Shown piece by piece: positions 16,727-25,828 of a stretch of 36,494 nucleotides of DNA (position 1 is the first letter of the stretch; every line of letters starts with the position of its first letter). The position numbers and the translations under genes are program-made. The stretch spans positions 1-36,494 of the forward strand of contig DATKVT010000063.1 in the NCBI GenBank assembly GCA_035529935.1. The letters are read 5' to 3'. This DNA comes from Williamwhitmania sp. Its GTDB lineage: Bacteria > Bacteroidota > Bacteroidia > Bacteroidales > Williamwhitmaniaceae. The notes under the pieces were generated by a model, which was not told where the DNA came from, did no database searches, and worked only from the letters and a program-made list of their open reading frames with translations.

Positions 16727-16875
16727 GCAGGCATATCACCTCTCTGTTTTAGTCAGTTCTGTTATTGCAAAATGTCTACTAAATAATAATTCTGACTGGA
16801 TGAACGACTTTTCCCTCCTCGTTTAAAACGTTTGTTCTCTTTATTACAAAGAAAACTCAACAAAACGTTGGCTCT

Positions 16876-16916
16876 CACTGTTTACACTGAAGTAACCCAA
16901 AATCGAAAACAGTGTA
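16876..16916 (+). promoter_or_regulatory. Alternative hairpins covering the start codon of the carboxylase operon
   Basis: CACTGTTT (16876-16883) can pair with AAACAGTG (16907-16914), 8 bp. TACACTG (16883-16889) can pair with CAGTGTA (16910-16916), 7 bp. Both right arms include the GTG start codon at 16912-16914. This is seen directly in the sequence; a regulatory role is inference. Confidence 0.35.
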
Positions 16917-18519
16917 TCGACTAAACTCTTCAATATCGTCACATTCTGAAGAATTTCAGAAAAACTTTTCCGAGAATATTGCGGCAGTTGAGTTGTTCAG
17001 GAACCGGTTACGAGAGGTGGTGTTTCGCGATTCAGATAAGGCGGTAGTGAGGCATAAGGAGCGAGGAAAACTGCTGGCTCGTGACAGAGTTCAGCTGCTT
17101 ATTGATGAGGGAACAGCATTTCTCGAACTTTCAGCTCTGGCCGCCAATGGTCAGTATGATAATAACTTCCCTTCGGCAGGAATCATCACCGGTATTGGTG
17201 TGATTCATGGCCGTGAAACAGTAGTGGTGGCCAACGATGCCACTGTTAAGGGTGGCACCTACATTCGGGAAACCATAAAGAAGCATCTGCGTGCTCAGGA
17301 AATTGCCTTGGAGAATAATCTTCCCTGCGTTTACCTGGTAGATTCGGGCGGAGTCTTTCTTCCTGAACAGGATCGTGTGTTTCCCGACCGCGACGACTTT
17401 GGACGGATATTCTATAATCAGGCTCGGCTTTCGGCTCAGGGAATACCGCAAATTTCGGTGGTTATGGGCTCCTGCACTGCGGGTGGTGCATACATTCCGG
17501 CCATGAGCGACGAAACCATCATTGTAAGAAATCAGGGAACCATCTTTATTGGCGGTCCACCGCTGGTGAAGGCCGCCACTGGTGAGGTTGTAACTGCAGA
17601 GGAACTTGGAGGAGGTGTGGTTCATACCTCTATTTCTGGCGTTGCCGACCATTTGGCTGAGAACGATGCCCACGCCATAGAGATATGCCGAAATATTTTT
17701 GAAAGTTTGCCATCACCACAGCGGCAGGAGATGGACTGGCAGGAACCGGAGCCACCCCGCTTTTCGGAGGAGCAACTTTATGGCGCTATCCCATTTGACC
17801 TCAAACGTGGATTTGATGTTCGGGAGGTCATTGCTCGCATTGTGGATGGTAGCCGATTCCATGAATTCAAGGAGAGCTACGGGACAACCTTGGTTACCGG
17901 TTTTGCCCGCATCATGGGTTTTCAAGTTGGGATTATTGCCAACAATGGTTTTTTGAATTCGGAAAGTGCTCTAAAGGGGGCTCATTTTGTTGAACTCTGC
18001 ACTTGGCGCAAAACGCCCATCGTTTTTCTACAAAATATTACCGGCTTTATTGTGGGTAAGAAGCACGAGCATGGAGGCATTGCCCGCGATGGAGCTAAGA
18101 TGATACACGCCGTGGCCAACGCATCAGTTCCGGTATTTACAGTGATGATTGGTGCCTCCTATGGTGCCGGTAACTACGCTATGGCAGGGAGGGCGTTTAA
18201 TCCGCGGCTCCTGTTTATGTGGCCAAATGCTAAAATTGCCGTGATGGGTGGTGAACAGGCCGCCAACGTTATGGTTTCGGTGAAGGAGGAGCAGCTAAAG
18301 TCGCGCGGATTAGAGCTGCCCGTGGAGGATGCAACGGCCATACGCAACGAAATTCTGCATAAATACGAGGTGGAGAGTTCTGCCTACTACAGCACGTCGA
18401 GGCTTTGGGACGATGGGGTGATTGACCCCGCCGATACCCGAAAAGTGCTGGCATTGGGCATTGCTGCCTCGCTAAACAAACCTTTTGGAGAACCTCAATT
18501 TGGAATCTTTAGGATGTAA
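16912..18519 (+). CDS. Methylcrotonyl-CoA carboxylase-type carboxyltransferase (beta) subunit
   Basis: A 535-residue acyl-CoA carboxyltransferase with N- and C-terminal crotonase-like domains. Length equals that of Pseudomonas MCC beta (LiuB). Signatures include [57 protein letters not shown] and, in the second half, [20 protein letters not shown] and [12 protein letters not shown]. The FVGKKxE-type motif is typical of MCC and geranyl-CoA carboxylase rather than propionyl-CoA carboxylase. It carries out the carboxyl transfer from biotin to 3-methylcrotonyl-CoA, giving 3-methylglutaconyl-CoA. The start is GTG at 16912; no ATG lies near. Genes for the hydratase, the biotin subunit and an acyl-CoA dehydrogenase follow. 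Geranyl-CoA carboxylase (terpene use) is the main alternative. Confidence 0.9.
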   Translation: MYRLNSSISSHSEEFQKNFSENIAAVELFRNRLREVVFRDSDKAVVRHKERGKLLARDRVQLLIDEGTAFLELSALAANGQYDNNFPSAGIITGIGVIHGRETVVVANDATVKGGTYIRETIKKHLRAQEIALENNLPCVYLVDSGGVFLPEQDRVFPDRDDFGRIFYNQARLSAQGIPQISVVMGSCTAGGAYIPAMSDETIIVRNQGTIFIGGPPLVKAATGEVVTAEELGGGVVHTSISGVADHLAENDAHAIEICRNIFESLPSPQRQEMDWQEPEPPRFSEEQLYGAIPFDLKRGFDVREVIARIVDGSRFHEFKESYGTTLVTGFARIMGFQVGIIANNGFLNSESALKGAHFVELCTWRKTPIVFLQNITGFIVGKKHEHGGIARDGAKMIHAVANASVPVFTVMIGASYGAGNYAMAGRAFNPRLLFMWPNAKIAVMGGEQAANVMVSVKEEQLKSRGLELPVEDATAIRNEILHKYEVESSAYYSTSRLWDDGVIDPADTRKVLALGIAASLNKPFGEPQFGIFRM

Positions 18520-18523
18520 AAAT

Positions 18524-19321
18524 ATGGAAGCAAATCTTGAACTGCAGCACAACGGTGCTATATGCACGTTGTGGCTAAACGACCCTGATTCGAAAAATGC
18601 CTTAAGTCCGGCATTGGTTCATGAGTTTACTCAGGCGTTGGAGACAGTGCTAAACGACCATTCCGTAAGGGTATTGGTTGTTAGAGGTAGGGGCGACGGC
18701 TTCTGTTCGGGGGCCAACCTATCGTCGTTTGCTAAGACGGGGAAGCCTGAAATGGAGCTGGAGGTGCTGAAGGAGAGCCGAGCGCTTGCCAACCTTTTCT
18801 ACCAGCTAAATCACCTATCTAAACCCGTTGTTACGGTAGTTCATGGCTATGCCTTTGGTGGGGCACTTGGACTTATTGCCGCTTCTGATTACACTCTTGT
18901 TGAGGAGAAGATTGTGATGTCGTTCAGCGAGGTTAGGCTGGGGTTGGTTCCGGCGACTATTATGCCTTACGTAGCTCAACGACTTTCGGCCGGGAAGATG
19001 CGCGAGTTGATGCTTACAGGACGAAGATTTTCCAGCGAGGAGGCGTTCACCCTAGGCCTTGTTTCGGAGGTTGCCGCCAACGAAAAAGTGGAGGAACGGT
19101 TAAATAAAGTGCTAAAGGACCTACTGTCCGGAGCCCCCAATGCTCAAACTACCTGCAAAACCCTTATCGCTGAAACGCGCTGCAACCATTCGTTTGTTCA
19201 AATGGCCGATGCCACTTCGCGAATTCTTGCCGAGATGCGGCTTGGGGAGGAGGCAAAAGAGGGCATCAACGCATTTCTGGAAAAGAGAAAAGCTGCTTTT
19301 AACCGCAGCGATGAACTTTAA
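18524..19321 (+). CDS. Enoyl-CoA hydratase family protein, probably methylglutaconyl-CoA hydratase
   Basis: A 265-residue crotonase-fold protein from the ATG at 18524. A TTG at 18485 would overlap the carboxylase gene and adds nonsense residues. The oxyanion-hole segments are visible as GFCSGANLSSF (about 60-70) and GYAFGGALGL (about 104-113), and the catalytic-loop region as SFSEVRLGLVPATIMPYV (about 129-147). Placed between the two subunits of an MCC-type carboxylase, it should hydrate 3-methylglutaconyl-CoA to 3-hydroxy-3-methylglutaryl-CoA (the LiuC step of leucine breakdown). The gene order beta subunit, hydratase, alpha subunit is the one found in liu clusters. Crotonase specificity cannot be read reliably from the sequence, so the assignment leans on context. 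Confidence 0.85.
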   Translation: MEANLELQHNGAICTLWLNDPDSKNALSPALVHEFTQALETVLNDHSVRVLVVRGRGDGFCSGANLSSFAKTGKPEMELEVLKESRALANLFYQLNHLSKPVVTVVHGYAFGGALGLIAASDYTLVEEKIVMSFSEVRLGLVPATIMPYVAQRLSAGKMRELMLTGRRFSSEEAFTLGLVSEVAANEKVEERLNKVLKDLLSGAPNAQTTCKTLIAETRCNHSFVQMADATSRILAEMRLGEEAKEGINAFLEKRKAAFNRSDEL

Positions 19322-19345
19322 TTAGGCTCATTAGTTTCTACTCCT

Positions 19346-21325
19346 ATGATTTCAAAATTGCTTGTTGCAAACCGGGGAGAGATTGCCCTTCGCATAATTA
19401 GAACTGCGAAAAATATGGGTGTTTCAACGGTTGCTGTATATTCCGATGAAGAAGGTTTTCCAATGCATGCGGCGCAGGCCGATGACTCTTTTTCGCTTGG
19501 TTCTGGTTCGTTGAGGGAGACCTACCTTAATATCGAGAAAATTATTTCGGTGGCCACTCGCTCTGGTGTAGATGCCATACATCCCGGCTACGGTTTCTTA
19601 TCGGAGAACACCCACTTTGCGGAAGCCGTTGAGCTGGCAGGGTTCTCCTTTGTTGGTCCAACTCCTGCATCCATACTCACCTTGGGGAATAAGCTCGAGG
19701 CGAAGAGCATGGCTCAGAAAGTTGGTATTCCAACCCTCCCGCCAGCTACTGGAACGCTCGAAGAGATTATCCTCCTTGCCGATAAAATCGGCTATCCCGT
19801 GCTGGTTAAGCCTGCCGGAGGAGGAGGTGGAAAAGGTATGCACATTGCACATGGTGCAAACGATATTAGGACATTGCTCGAAAGGGCCATGCGTGAGGCC
19901 AGCTCTTCCTTTGGAAACGCGGAGATTTACCTTGAGAAGTTTGTTCCTGGAGCACGCCATGTGGAGGTTCAAATTGTGGGTGACGGCAGCGGAAACATCA
20001 TTCACCTCTTCGATAGGGAGTGTAGCATACAGCGTCGCTACCAGAAGATTGTGGAGGAGGCTCCATCGCCCACGTTGAACGAGCAGCAGCGCACGAACAT
20101 TACCGGTTATGCCATGGCTCTTGCTTCAGCTGTGAAATACAGAAGTGCCGGAACGGTGGAGTTTATTCTTGATGAACAGGGGGATCTCTTCTTTCTAGAG
20201 ATGAACACGCGCATTCAGGTGGAACACCCGGTAACCGAAATGATCACCGGTGTAGATATTGTAAAGTTGCAGCTTGAGGTGGCCATGGGACAGGGTCTTT
20301 CGGTGGCTCAGAAGGACATTAAAATTAGGGGACATGCCATTGAGCTTCGGTTGTATGCAGAGGACCCAGAAAACGATTTTTCGCCATCCACTGGTACTAT
20401 CTCTGACTTTAATTTCCCTGTGGCTCCATGGTTTAGGGTGGAGCATGCCCTGCGGGTGAACGAGAAGGTTACGGGTCTTTTCGACCCCATGCTCTGCAAA
20501 ATGATTATCCATGGTGAGAATAGGGCAGAGGCTATTGCCCGAATGCGTTCTGTGCTGCGGCGAAGTTTTTTGCACGGCATTACCACTAACCTTGGCTTTT
20601 TAAGCTACATCGTACATTCTCCATTGTTTGCTTCAAACAACCTCTCTGTGGACACTGCAAGCGCCTTGGCTAAGGCGTATGCCGAGCAGCGGTCGCTCCC
20701 CATTGAGGTGGTGGCGGGCTATGCGCTCATCCGTTTGTATGGAAGCATGAAAGCCAAGGCAAACGGTGCTAGACGCTCAGTTTGGAGCAGCTTTGGAGCT
20801 TGGGAGGCCATAAAACGTATGGGGTTTTATCACGACGACCATTTTTTGGAGGTAACACCTAATTATAGTGGTTCGAAAGTATCAAACATACAGTATAACG
20901 GGTTGGTGCTATCGGTTGGAAAATACCTATTTGTCGACAATTCAATGTTGGAGATGACAATTGATGGTGTTGCTGCCGAGATGCATTTTACCCTGCACTC
21001 ATGGGGCATCTCAATCACTCACCATGACAGGCTCTACAGAATTAAACACGCCAATCACCTGTCGGATGGTAAACGAAAGCCCAAGGCTACGCGACCGGAA
21101 ACGGGAGAACGTATGGTTACTTCACCTTTACATGGCCGAATTATTAGCCTACCGGTGAAGGAGGGTGAGATTGTTGAGCTGGGCACAACCCTCATGATTA
21201 TTGAGGCAATGAAGATGGAAAACCTGATTGCCTCGCCACAGCGTGCCAAAATTGGCAAGGTGCTGGTTCGCGAAATGGAGCAGGTTTCCGATGGTTCAGA
21301 ACTTATTGTTTTAGAAAAACTTTAG
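19346..21325 (+). CDS. MCC-type biotin carboxylase/biotin carrier (alpha) subunit
   Basis: A 659-residue protein with three parts. The N-terminal biotin carboxylase domain (about 1-445) has KLLVANRGEIALRI, the ATP-grasp glycine loop KPAGGGGGKGM, and EMNTRIQVEHPVTE. A linker/BT domain (about 480-580) is followed by a C-terminal biotin carrier domain with the biotinylation site EAMKMEN (K623). It carboxylates its own biotin with ATP and bicarbonate and passes the group to the beta subunit. Length agrees with MCC and geranyl-CoA carboxylase alpha chains. The alpha chain lacks any carboxyltransferase domain, which fits the separate beta gene. The gene begins 25 bases after the hydratase gene and ends 5 bases before the dehydrogenase gene. 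Confidence 0.93.
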   Translation: MISKLLVANRGEIALRIIRTAKNMGVSTVAVYSDEEGFPMHAAQADDSFSLGSGSLRETYLNIEKIISVATRSGVDAIHPGYGFLSENTHFAEAVELAGFSFVGPTPASILTLGNKLEAKSMAQKVGIPTLPPATGTLEEIILLADKIGYPVLVKPAGGGGGKGMHIAHGANDIRTLLERAMREASSSFGNAEIYLEKFVPGARHVEVQIVGDGSGNIIHLFDRECSIQRRYQKIVEEAPSPTLNEQQRTNITGYAMALASAVKYRSAGTVEFILDEQGDLFFLEMNTRIQVEHPVTEMITGVDIVKLQLEVAMGQGLSVAQKDIKIRGHAIELRLYAEDPENDFSPSTGTISDFNFPVAPWFRVEHALRVNEKVTGLFDPMLCKMIIHGENRAEAIARMRSVLRRSFLHGITTNLGFLSYIVHSPLFASNNLSVDTASALAKAYAEQRSLPIEVVAGYALIRLYGSMKAKANGARRSVWSSFGAWEAIKRMGFYHDDHFLEVTPNYSGSKVSNIQYNGLVLSVGKYLFVDNSMLEMTIDGVAAEMHFTLHSWGISITHHDRLYRIKHANHLSDGKRKPKATRPETGERMVTSPLHGRIISLPVKEGEIVELGTTLMIIEAMKMENLIASPQRAKIGKVLVREMEQVSDGSELIVLEKL

Positions 21326-21330
21326 CATAT

Positions 21331-22479
21331 ATGGAATATCAACTTACAAGCAAGCACGAGGAGATTCGTGAGAAGGTTAGGAAATTTGCTGAGGAGCGGG
21401 TTAAACCCATGGCAGTGCAACTCGATGAGGATGAACAATTCTCGGAGGAGTTAACTAAGGAGATGGGCCGTTTAGGCCTCTATGGCATTGTGATTCCTAA
21501 GGAGTATGGTGGTCAGGGACTGGACTATATGGCCCTTGTTCTTGCCGTTGAGGAGCTCTCAAAAATTGATGGTTCTCAGGCTGGAACGTTGGCCGCCCAC
21601 AACTGCCTTGGCATAAATCCTATATACTACTACGGCACCGAAGAGCAGCGCCGAAAATTTCTCCCTTTACTCTGCAGCGGTGAGAAGCTCTGGGCCTTTG
21701 GTCTCACCGAGCCAAACGCCGGTAGCGATGCCCTAGGAGTAGAAACAACAGCCGTTCTTGAGAATGGAGTGTGGACAATTAACGGACATAAGATATTTAT
21801 TTCGAACGCCACCAACCCCATGTCGGCAGGCATTACACTGTTGGCTCGTACTGGTGAAACGAATGGACGGCGCGAACTCTCTGCCATTATGATACCTCGC
21901 GAAACTGGCTATGCCACCGAGCGCATCACCAAAAAGCTGATGTGGCGTGCAAGCGATACTGGCAAGCTCACATTTAATGGTGTTAAGGTTCCAGAGTCGA
22001 ACCTGCTAGGCGTAAGAGGGAAAGGGGGCCGATTGATGCTGGAAACCCTCGATGCCGGGAGGTTGAGCATTGCAGCCATGGGACTTGGTTTAGCCGAAGG
22101 CGCTTACGAGGAGGCGCTAGCCTATGCCAACACTCGCCATCAGTTTGGAAAGCCCATTTCGAGCTTTCAGGCTGTTTCGTTTAAGCTTGCTCAAATGGCC
22201 ACAAGGATTGAAGCTGCTCGCTATTTGCTATACCACGCTGTGTGGCTCAAGGACAATGGTAAGCCATACGCCAAGGAGGCCGCTATGGCCAAGTTATTCT
22301 GCTCGGAGGTAGCTACCGAAGCCGCTACCGAGGGAAGCCAGATTCATGGAGCCTACGGTTTGGTAAAGGGTTCGTTGGTGGAGCGCCACTTCCGCGACCA
22401 GCGTATTCTGCATGTAGGAGAGGGAACCACGGAAATTCTAAAAATGGTGATTGCACGACAGATTGGATGTAAACTCTAG
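21331..22479 (+). CDS. Acyl-CoA dehydrogenase, short/branched-chain type
   Basis: A 382-residue FAD-dependent acyl-CoA dehydrogenase. It shows FGLTEPNAGSDA (about 123-134), the FISNATNP stretch, the TRHQFGKPISSFQ loop (268-280) and the C-terminal ILHVGEGTTEI (359-369). The context suggests isovaleryl-CoA oxidation to 3-methylcrotonyl-CoA. However, the catalytic glutamate appears at E364 (EGT), as in short- and medium-chain enzymes. The position where isovaleryl-CoA dehydrogenases carry their glutamate (LDLER) reads LDAGR here, with G243. So it may prefer butyryl or 2-methylbutyryl substrates, or accept several short acyl-CoAs. It starts 5 bases after the biotin subunit, in a tight operon. Confidence 0.9.
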   Translation: MEYQLTSKHEEIREKVRKFAEERVKPMAVQLDEDEQFSEELTKEMGRLGLYGIVIPKEYGGQGLDYMALVLAVEELSKIDGSQAGTLAAHNCLGINPIYYYGTEEQRRKFLPLLCSGEKLWAFGLTEPNAGSDALGVETTAVLENGVWTINGHKIFISNATNPMSAGITLLARTGETNGRRELSAIMIPRETGYATERITKKLMWRASDTGKLTFNGVKVPESNLLGVRGKGGRLMLETLDAGRLSIAAMGLGLAEGAYEEALAYANTRHQFGKPISSFQAVSFKLAQMATRIEAARYLLYHAVWLKDNGKPYAKEAAMAKLFCSEVATEAATEGSQIHGAYGLVKGSLVERHFRDQRILHVGEGTTEILKMVIARQIGCKL

Positions 22480-22589
22480 GTTGCTGCTTGGTGTGTTGCT
22501 CTAAATCGCTATCTTTAGTTGGTGATTAATTTTGCCTTATTGCAGTATCTTGTGGCAATAGATTGGGCAATCATGTAATATGTAGACCA

Positions 22590-23585
22590 ATGGAAGACAG
22601 AAAAAAAGACCATATAGACCTCGCGTTTAGCTCACAGGTTAAGGCTACCGAAGCCGATTCGAGATTCTTCTACGAGCCGCTGATGGGCTCGCACACCCGA
22701 GGGAAGCTGGAACCTTTTACCTTCTTGGGTAAAACCATGCGGCTCCCCATTTGGGTGAGCAGCATGACTGGTGGCACCGCATTGGCGCGAACCATAAATA
22801 CCAACCTTGCCCATGCCTGCAATGAGTTTGGCATGGGAATGGGTTTGGGTTCCTGTCGTAAGTTGCTTGAAAATGAGGAGCACATTGCCGATTTCGACAT
22901 GCGCGATATTATTGGCAACGACCTTCCTTTTTATGCAAACATAGGCATTGCCCAGCTGGAGCAGATGTTGGAGAATAGCTCCTATCAGCGGCTTCTTGAT
23001 TTGGTAAATCGCCTACGCGCCGATGGGTTGATTATTCATGTTAATCCAGTACAGGAGTGGCTACAACCCGAGGGTGACCTGCTGCACCATCCGCCGTTCA
23101 GCATCATAGAGGAGTTTCTTTCGCTGGCTAAAATAAAGGTGATTGTGAAAGAGGTGGGGCAGGGTATGGGGCCCGAAAGCCTGCGTAAAATTATGTGGTT
23201 GCCCATCGAAGCGTTGGAGTTTGCTGCCTTTGGTGGAACTAACTTTGCCCGGGTTGAGCTTACACGTAGCGAGCCTGTTCAGCAGGAGCTCTTCGAGCCA
23301 CTCTCCCTCATTGGCCATAGTGCCGAGGAGATGCTAAACGTTGTAAATGGCATGGTTCAGCAAAACCAGCCGCTCAAATGCAAGCAGCTAATAATATCCG
23401 GCGGTGTAAAGTCGTTTCTCGACGGCTTTTACTTCCTAAGCCGAAGCAAGATGCCTGCTATTTACGGTCAAGCTTCCGGTTTTCTGAAGTATGCCCAAGG
23501 CGATTATGATCAGCTGAAGGCATACGTTGAAGGGCAGGCTAAGGGTCTTCTATTTGCAAAGTCGTTTCTTAAGGTTCGAGAATAA
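22590..23585 (+). CDS. fni: Type 2 isopentenyl-diphosphate delta-isomerase (FMN-dependent)
   Basis: A 331-residue TIM-barrel flavoenzyme that interconverts IPP and DMAPP, using FMN, Mg2+ and NAD(P)H. The start is the ATG at 22590; an upstream TTG in frame is unlikely. Visible marks are PIWVSSMTGGT (about 58-68) for FMN binding, GMGLGSCRKLL, HVNPVQEWLQPEGD (about 149-162) with the substrate and Mg ligands Q/E, VKEVGQGM, and the glycine pair in ISGGVKS. It stands at the head of the mevalonate gene run, 15 bases before HMG-CoA reductase. A TAATTTTG -7-like box lies at 22527-22534 without a clear -33 box. It completes the pathway by making DMAPP. Confidence 0.92.
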   Translation: MEDRKKDHIDLAFSSQVKATEADSRFFYEPLMGSHTRGKLEPFTFLGKTMRLPIWVSSMTGGTALARTINTNLAHACNEFGMGMGLGSCRKLLENEEHIADFDMRDIIGNDLPFYANIGIAQLEQMLENSSYQRLLDLVNRLRADGLIIHVNPVQEWLQPEGDLLHHPPFSIIEEFLSLAKIKVIVKEVGQGMGPESLRKIMWLPIEALEFAAFGGTNFARVELTRSEPVQQELFEPLSLIGHSAEEMLNVVNGMVQQNQPLKCKQLIISGGVKSFLDGFYFLSRSKMPAIYGQASGFLKYAQGDYDQLKAYVEGQAKGLLFAKSFLKVRE

Positions 23586-23600
23586 TTTAGCTTTTTCGCC

Positions 23601-24911
23601 ATGGCAGAAGAAATTATCAATGGATTCTCCTCTCTCTCAAGGGAGGAAAAGGCAAAGCTGGTAACTCTTTCACTTGCTCGCCCCGAAAAGTTGATGAAAC
23701 TTTTTGATTTCTCGCTCTATCAAGCCGAGGATATGCAAAAGCAGTTTCTCGACTTGAGCGAAAACACTATTGCAAGCTACCATTTGCCCTACTCAGTTGC
23801 ACCCAATGTGATGGTGGACGGTAAGGTGTATCACGTGCCAATGGTTACCGAGGAGAGTTCGGTTGTTGCCGCAGCGGCATACAGCGCCAAGTTCTGGGCC
23901 CAGCGCGGAGGTTTCATTGTAGAAAACATATCTACCGTAAAGCTAGGCCATGTATATTTTCTATGGAACGAAAATCCAATGGATTTAACCTCCAACTGGC
24001 CTTTTCTTCGGTTTGTTTTGCTTGAGAAGGTAAAGCCTTTAACCAAAAGCATGGAGGAGCGCGGCGGCGGAATTGTTTCGCTGGAGTTGGAAAATCTAAC
24101 CTATTCGGTACCCAACCTTTTCCGAATTAATGCTGAGTTCGATACTGTAGACTCCATGGGGGCCAACTTTATAAACACCTGCCTTGAGGAGATTGCCGTG
24201 GAGCTAAAGCGCTACTATTCGGCTGGGGAGGATAAGGGAAAAAAGGAGGCACTTCATGTTGTTATGTCCATCTTAAGCAACTACGTGGATGGCTGCACCG
24301 TTACCGTTTCGGCACAATGCAGAATAGCGGAACTTAATGGTGTGGAGAAGGGGCTGACAGGTGCCGAACTGGCACAGAAGATTAAGGCTGGCTTCGACAT
24401 TGCTCGCGTGGATGTTTACAGGGCTACCACCCATAACAAGGGCATAATGAACGGGGTAGATGCGGTTTTGCTTGCCACTGGTAACGATTTTCGTGCCGCT
24501 GAGGCTGGGGCTCATGCCTTTGCCGCTCGCACCGGACGCTATGCTAGTCTGAGCACCTGCACAGTTGAGGAGAACGTTTTTAAGATAAGCCTTACAATGC
24601 CCCTGGCTGTTGGAACGGTTGGAGGCATCACCAACCTACATCCACTTGCCAAAGCATCGCTGGAGCTACTTGGCCGTCCTTCGGCCTCACAGCTTATGGC
24701 CATTGTGGCTTCGGTGGGACTTGCCAGCAACTTTGCAGCCGTAAAGAATCTGGTCACCACCGGAATACAGCGAGGCCACATGAAGATGCATCTCTCCAAT
24801 ATTTTGGCCTCATTAGGCGTAGATAATGCCGCTCGCGAGCGAGCGATGGCCTACTTCAAGGAGCGCACAGTTAGTTATAGCGCGGTTAAGGAATTTCTGG
24901 ACCAAAAATGA
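23601..24911 (+). CDS. mvaA: Hydroxymethylglutaryl-CoA reductase, class II
   Basis: A 436-residue soluble HMG-CoA reductase. The catalytic set is visible: the glutamate in MVTEESSVVAAA (E84/E85), K280 in THNKGIMNG, D296 in TGNDFRA and H393 in QRGHMKMH. The lysine-aspartate spacing of 16 equals that of Pseudomonas mevalonii. There is no membrane anchor, as expected for the bacterial class II form. It reduces HMG-CoA to mevalonate; the run of kinases after it shows a biosynthetic role. The stop overlaps the next start by 4 bases (ATGA). Cofactor preference cannot be read from the sequence. HMG-CoA synthase is not encoded nearby. Confidence 0.95.
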   Translation: MAEEIINGFSSLSREEKAKLVTLSLARPEKLMKLFDFSLYQAEDMQKQFLDLSENTIASYHLPYSVAPNVMVDGKVYHVPMVTEESSVVAAAAYSAKFWAQRGGFIVENISTVKLGHVYFLWNENPMDLTSNWPFLRFVLLEKVKPLTKSMEERGGGIVSLELENLTYSVPNLFRINAEFDTVDSMGANFINTCLEEIAVELKRYYSAGEDKGKKEALHVVMSILSNYVDGCTVTVSAQCRIAELNGVEKGLTGAELAQKIKAGFDIARVDVYRATTHNKGIMNGVDAVLLATGNDFRAAEAGAHAFAARTGRYASLSTCTVEENVFKISLTMPLAVGTVGGITNLHPLAKASLELLGRPSASQLMAIVASVGLASNFAAVKNLVTTGIQRGHMKMHLSNILASLGVDNAARERAMAYFKERTVSYSAVKEFLDQK

Positions 24912-25828
24912 CAAAACTCAGAGCCAATGCTAAGCTGCTGCTGACAGGCGAATACCTCGTGCTTCTTGGTGCAAAGGCCATTGCCCTACCGCTACGATTT
25001 GGACAGGAACTTACTACCAGGAAGGGAGATAATCAATACATTTCGTGGGATAGCGAAGATATTAACGGCTGCTGGTTCTCGGCCACCTTTAATGGGCAAG
25101 GAGAGGCAATAGAAGGGAGTAGTAGGGAGGCTTCTCGTTTTGTTTCCACTATCTTAAGGGAGACGGAATTGCTGAGTCCGGGTTTTCTTGCTAGGCTAAC
25201 AGGGCAGAAGGTGATTGTTACGGCCGACTTCGACCTGAGTTGGGGGTTGGGCAGCAGCTCCAGCCTCATCTCGCTGGTGGCTCAGTTGGCCGATGTTGAC
25301 CCATTTATGCTGCACCGAAGGGTGAGCGCTGGCTCGGGCTACGACGTTATTGCGGCGCAGCAATCTTGCCCATTCATGTTTCATCTGGCGGATGGTAGTT
25401 CAGAACATTCGCCGGTAGCCCTACCATCGTTTTTCAACAAGCACCTTTTCTTTGCTTACCTCGGAAAAAAGCAGGAAACGGCCACCAATGTAAGTCAGTT
25501 TTTAAGCACTTCGACGACGGTAGAGCCGATTTTGGTCAACACCATTTCTGATATCTCGTTGCGAATTCCCCACGTGGCAAGCGTTGGAGAGCTCTGCCAG
25601 CTTGTGGAGCAGCACGAGAAGGTTATTTCCAAAATTCTGGGCACTGATTCAATAAAAAAAGCTAGCTTTCCCGACTTTAATGGGTGCACTAAGTCCTTGG
25701 GTACATGGGGTGGCGATTTTGCCCTCTTCTGCAGTGAAGAGCCGGAATCTTACGTTCGCGCCTACATCGAGGGCAAGGGCTTATCACCGCTGTTTAGGTT
25801 CGACGAAATAGTGTTGAAATATGATTAG
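24908..25828 (+). CDS. GYDIA-family GHMP kinase (mevalonate pathway, probably phosphomevalonate kinase)
   Basis: A 306-residue GHMP-fold kinase. Its N-terminus (KLLLTGEYLVLLGAKAIALP) is the usual GHMP motif 1. Motif 2 is WGLGSSSSL (112-120), the ATP loop. The segment GSGYDVIAAQ (142-151) is the mark of the Bacteroidetes 'GYDIA family'. A separate mevalonate kinase and the decarboxylase are present in the same run, so this member most probably phosphorylates mevalonate 5-phosphate to the diphosphate. Its start overlaps the reductase stop by 4 bases and its end overlaps the decarboxylase start by 8, so all three are translationally coupled. The substrate is inferred from context. Confidence 0.82.
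   Translation: MTKLRANAKLLLTGEYLVLLGAKAIALPLRFGQELTTRKGDNQYISWDSEDINGCWFSATFNGQGEAIEGSSREASRFVSTILRETELLSPGFLARLTGQKVIVTADFDLSWGLGSSSSLISLVAQLADVDPFMLHRRVSAGSGYDVIAAQQSCPFMFHLADGSSEHSPVALPSFFNKHLFFAYLGKKQETATNVSQFLSTSTTVEPILVNTISDISLRIPHVASVGELCQLVEQHEKVISKILGTDSIKKASFPDFNGCTKSLGTWGGDFALFCSEEPESYVRAYIEGKGLSPLFRFDEIVLKYD

Noticed and set aside
19572..20078. Long alternative frames inside the biotin carboxylase gene
   Set aside because: They are shadow frames; the biotin carboxylase frame carries all family motifs.
16912..21325. Propionyl-CoA or acetyl-CoA carboxylase
   Set aside because: The hydratase gene between the subunits, the lengths (535 and 659) and the [10 protein letters not shown] motif fit the MCC/geranyl-CoA group.
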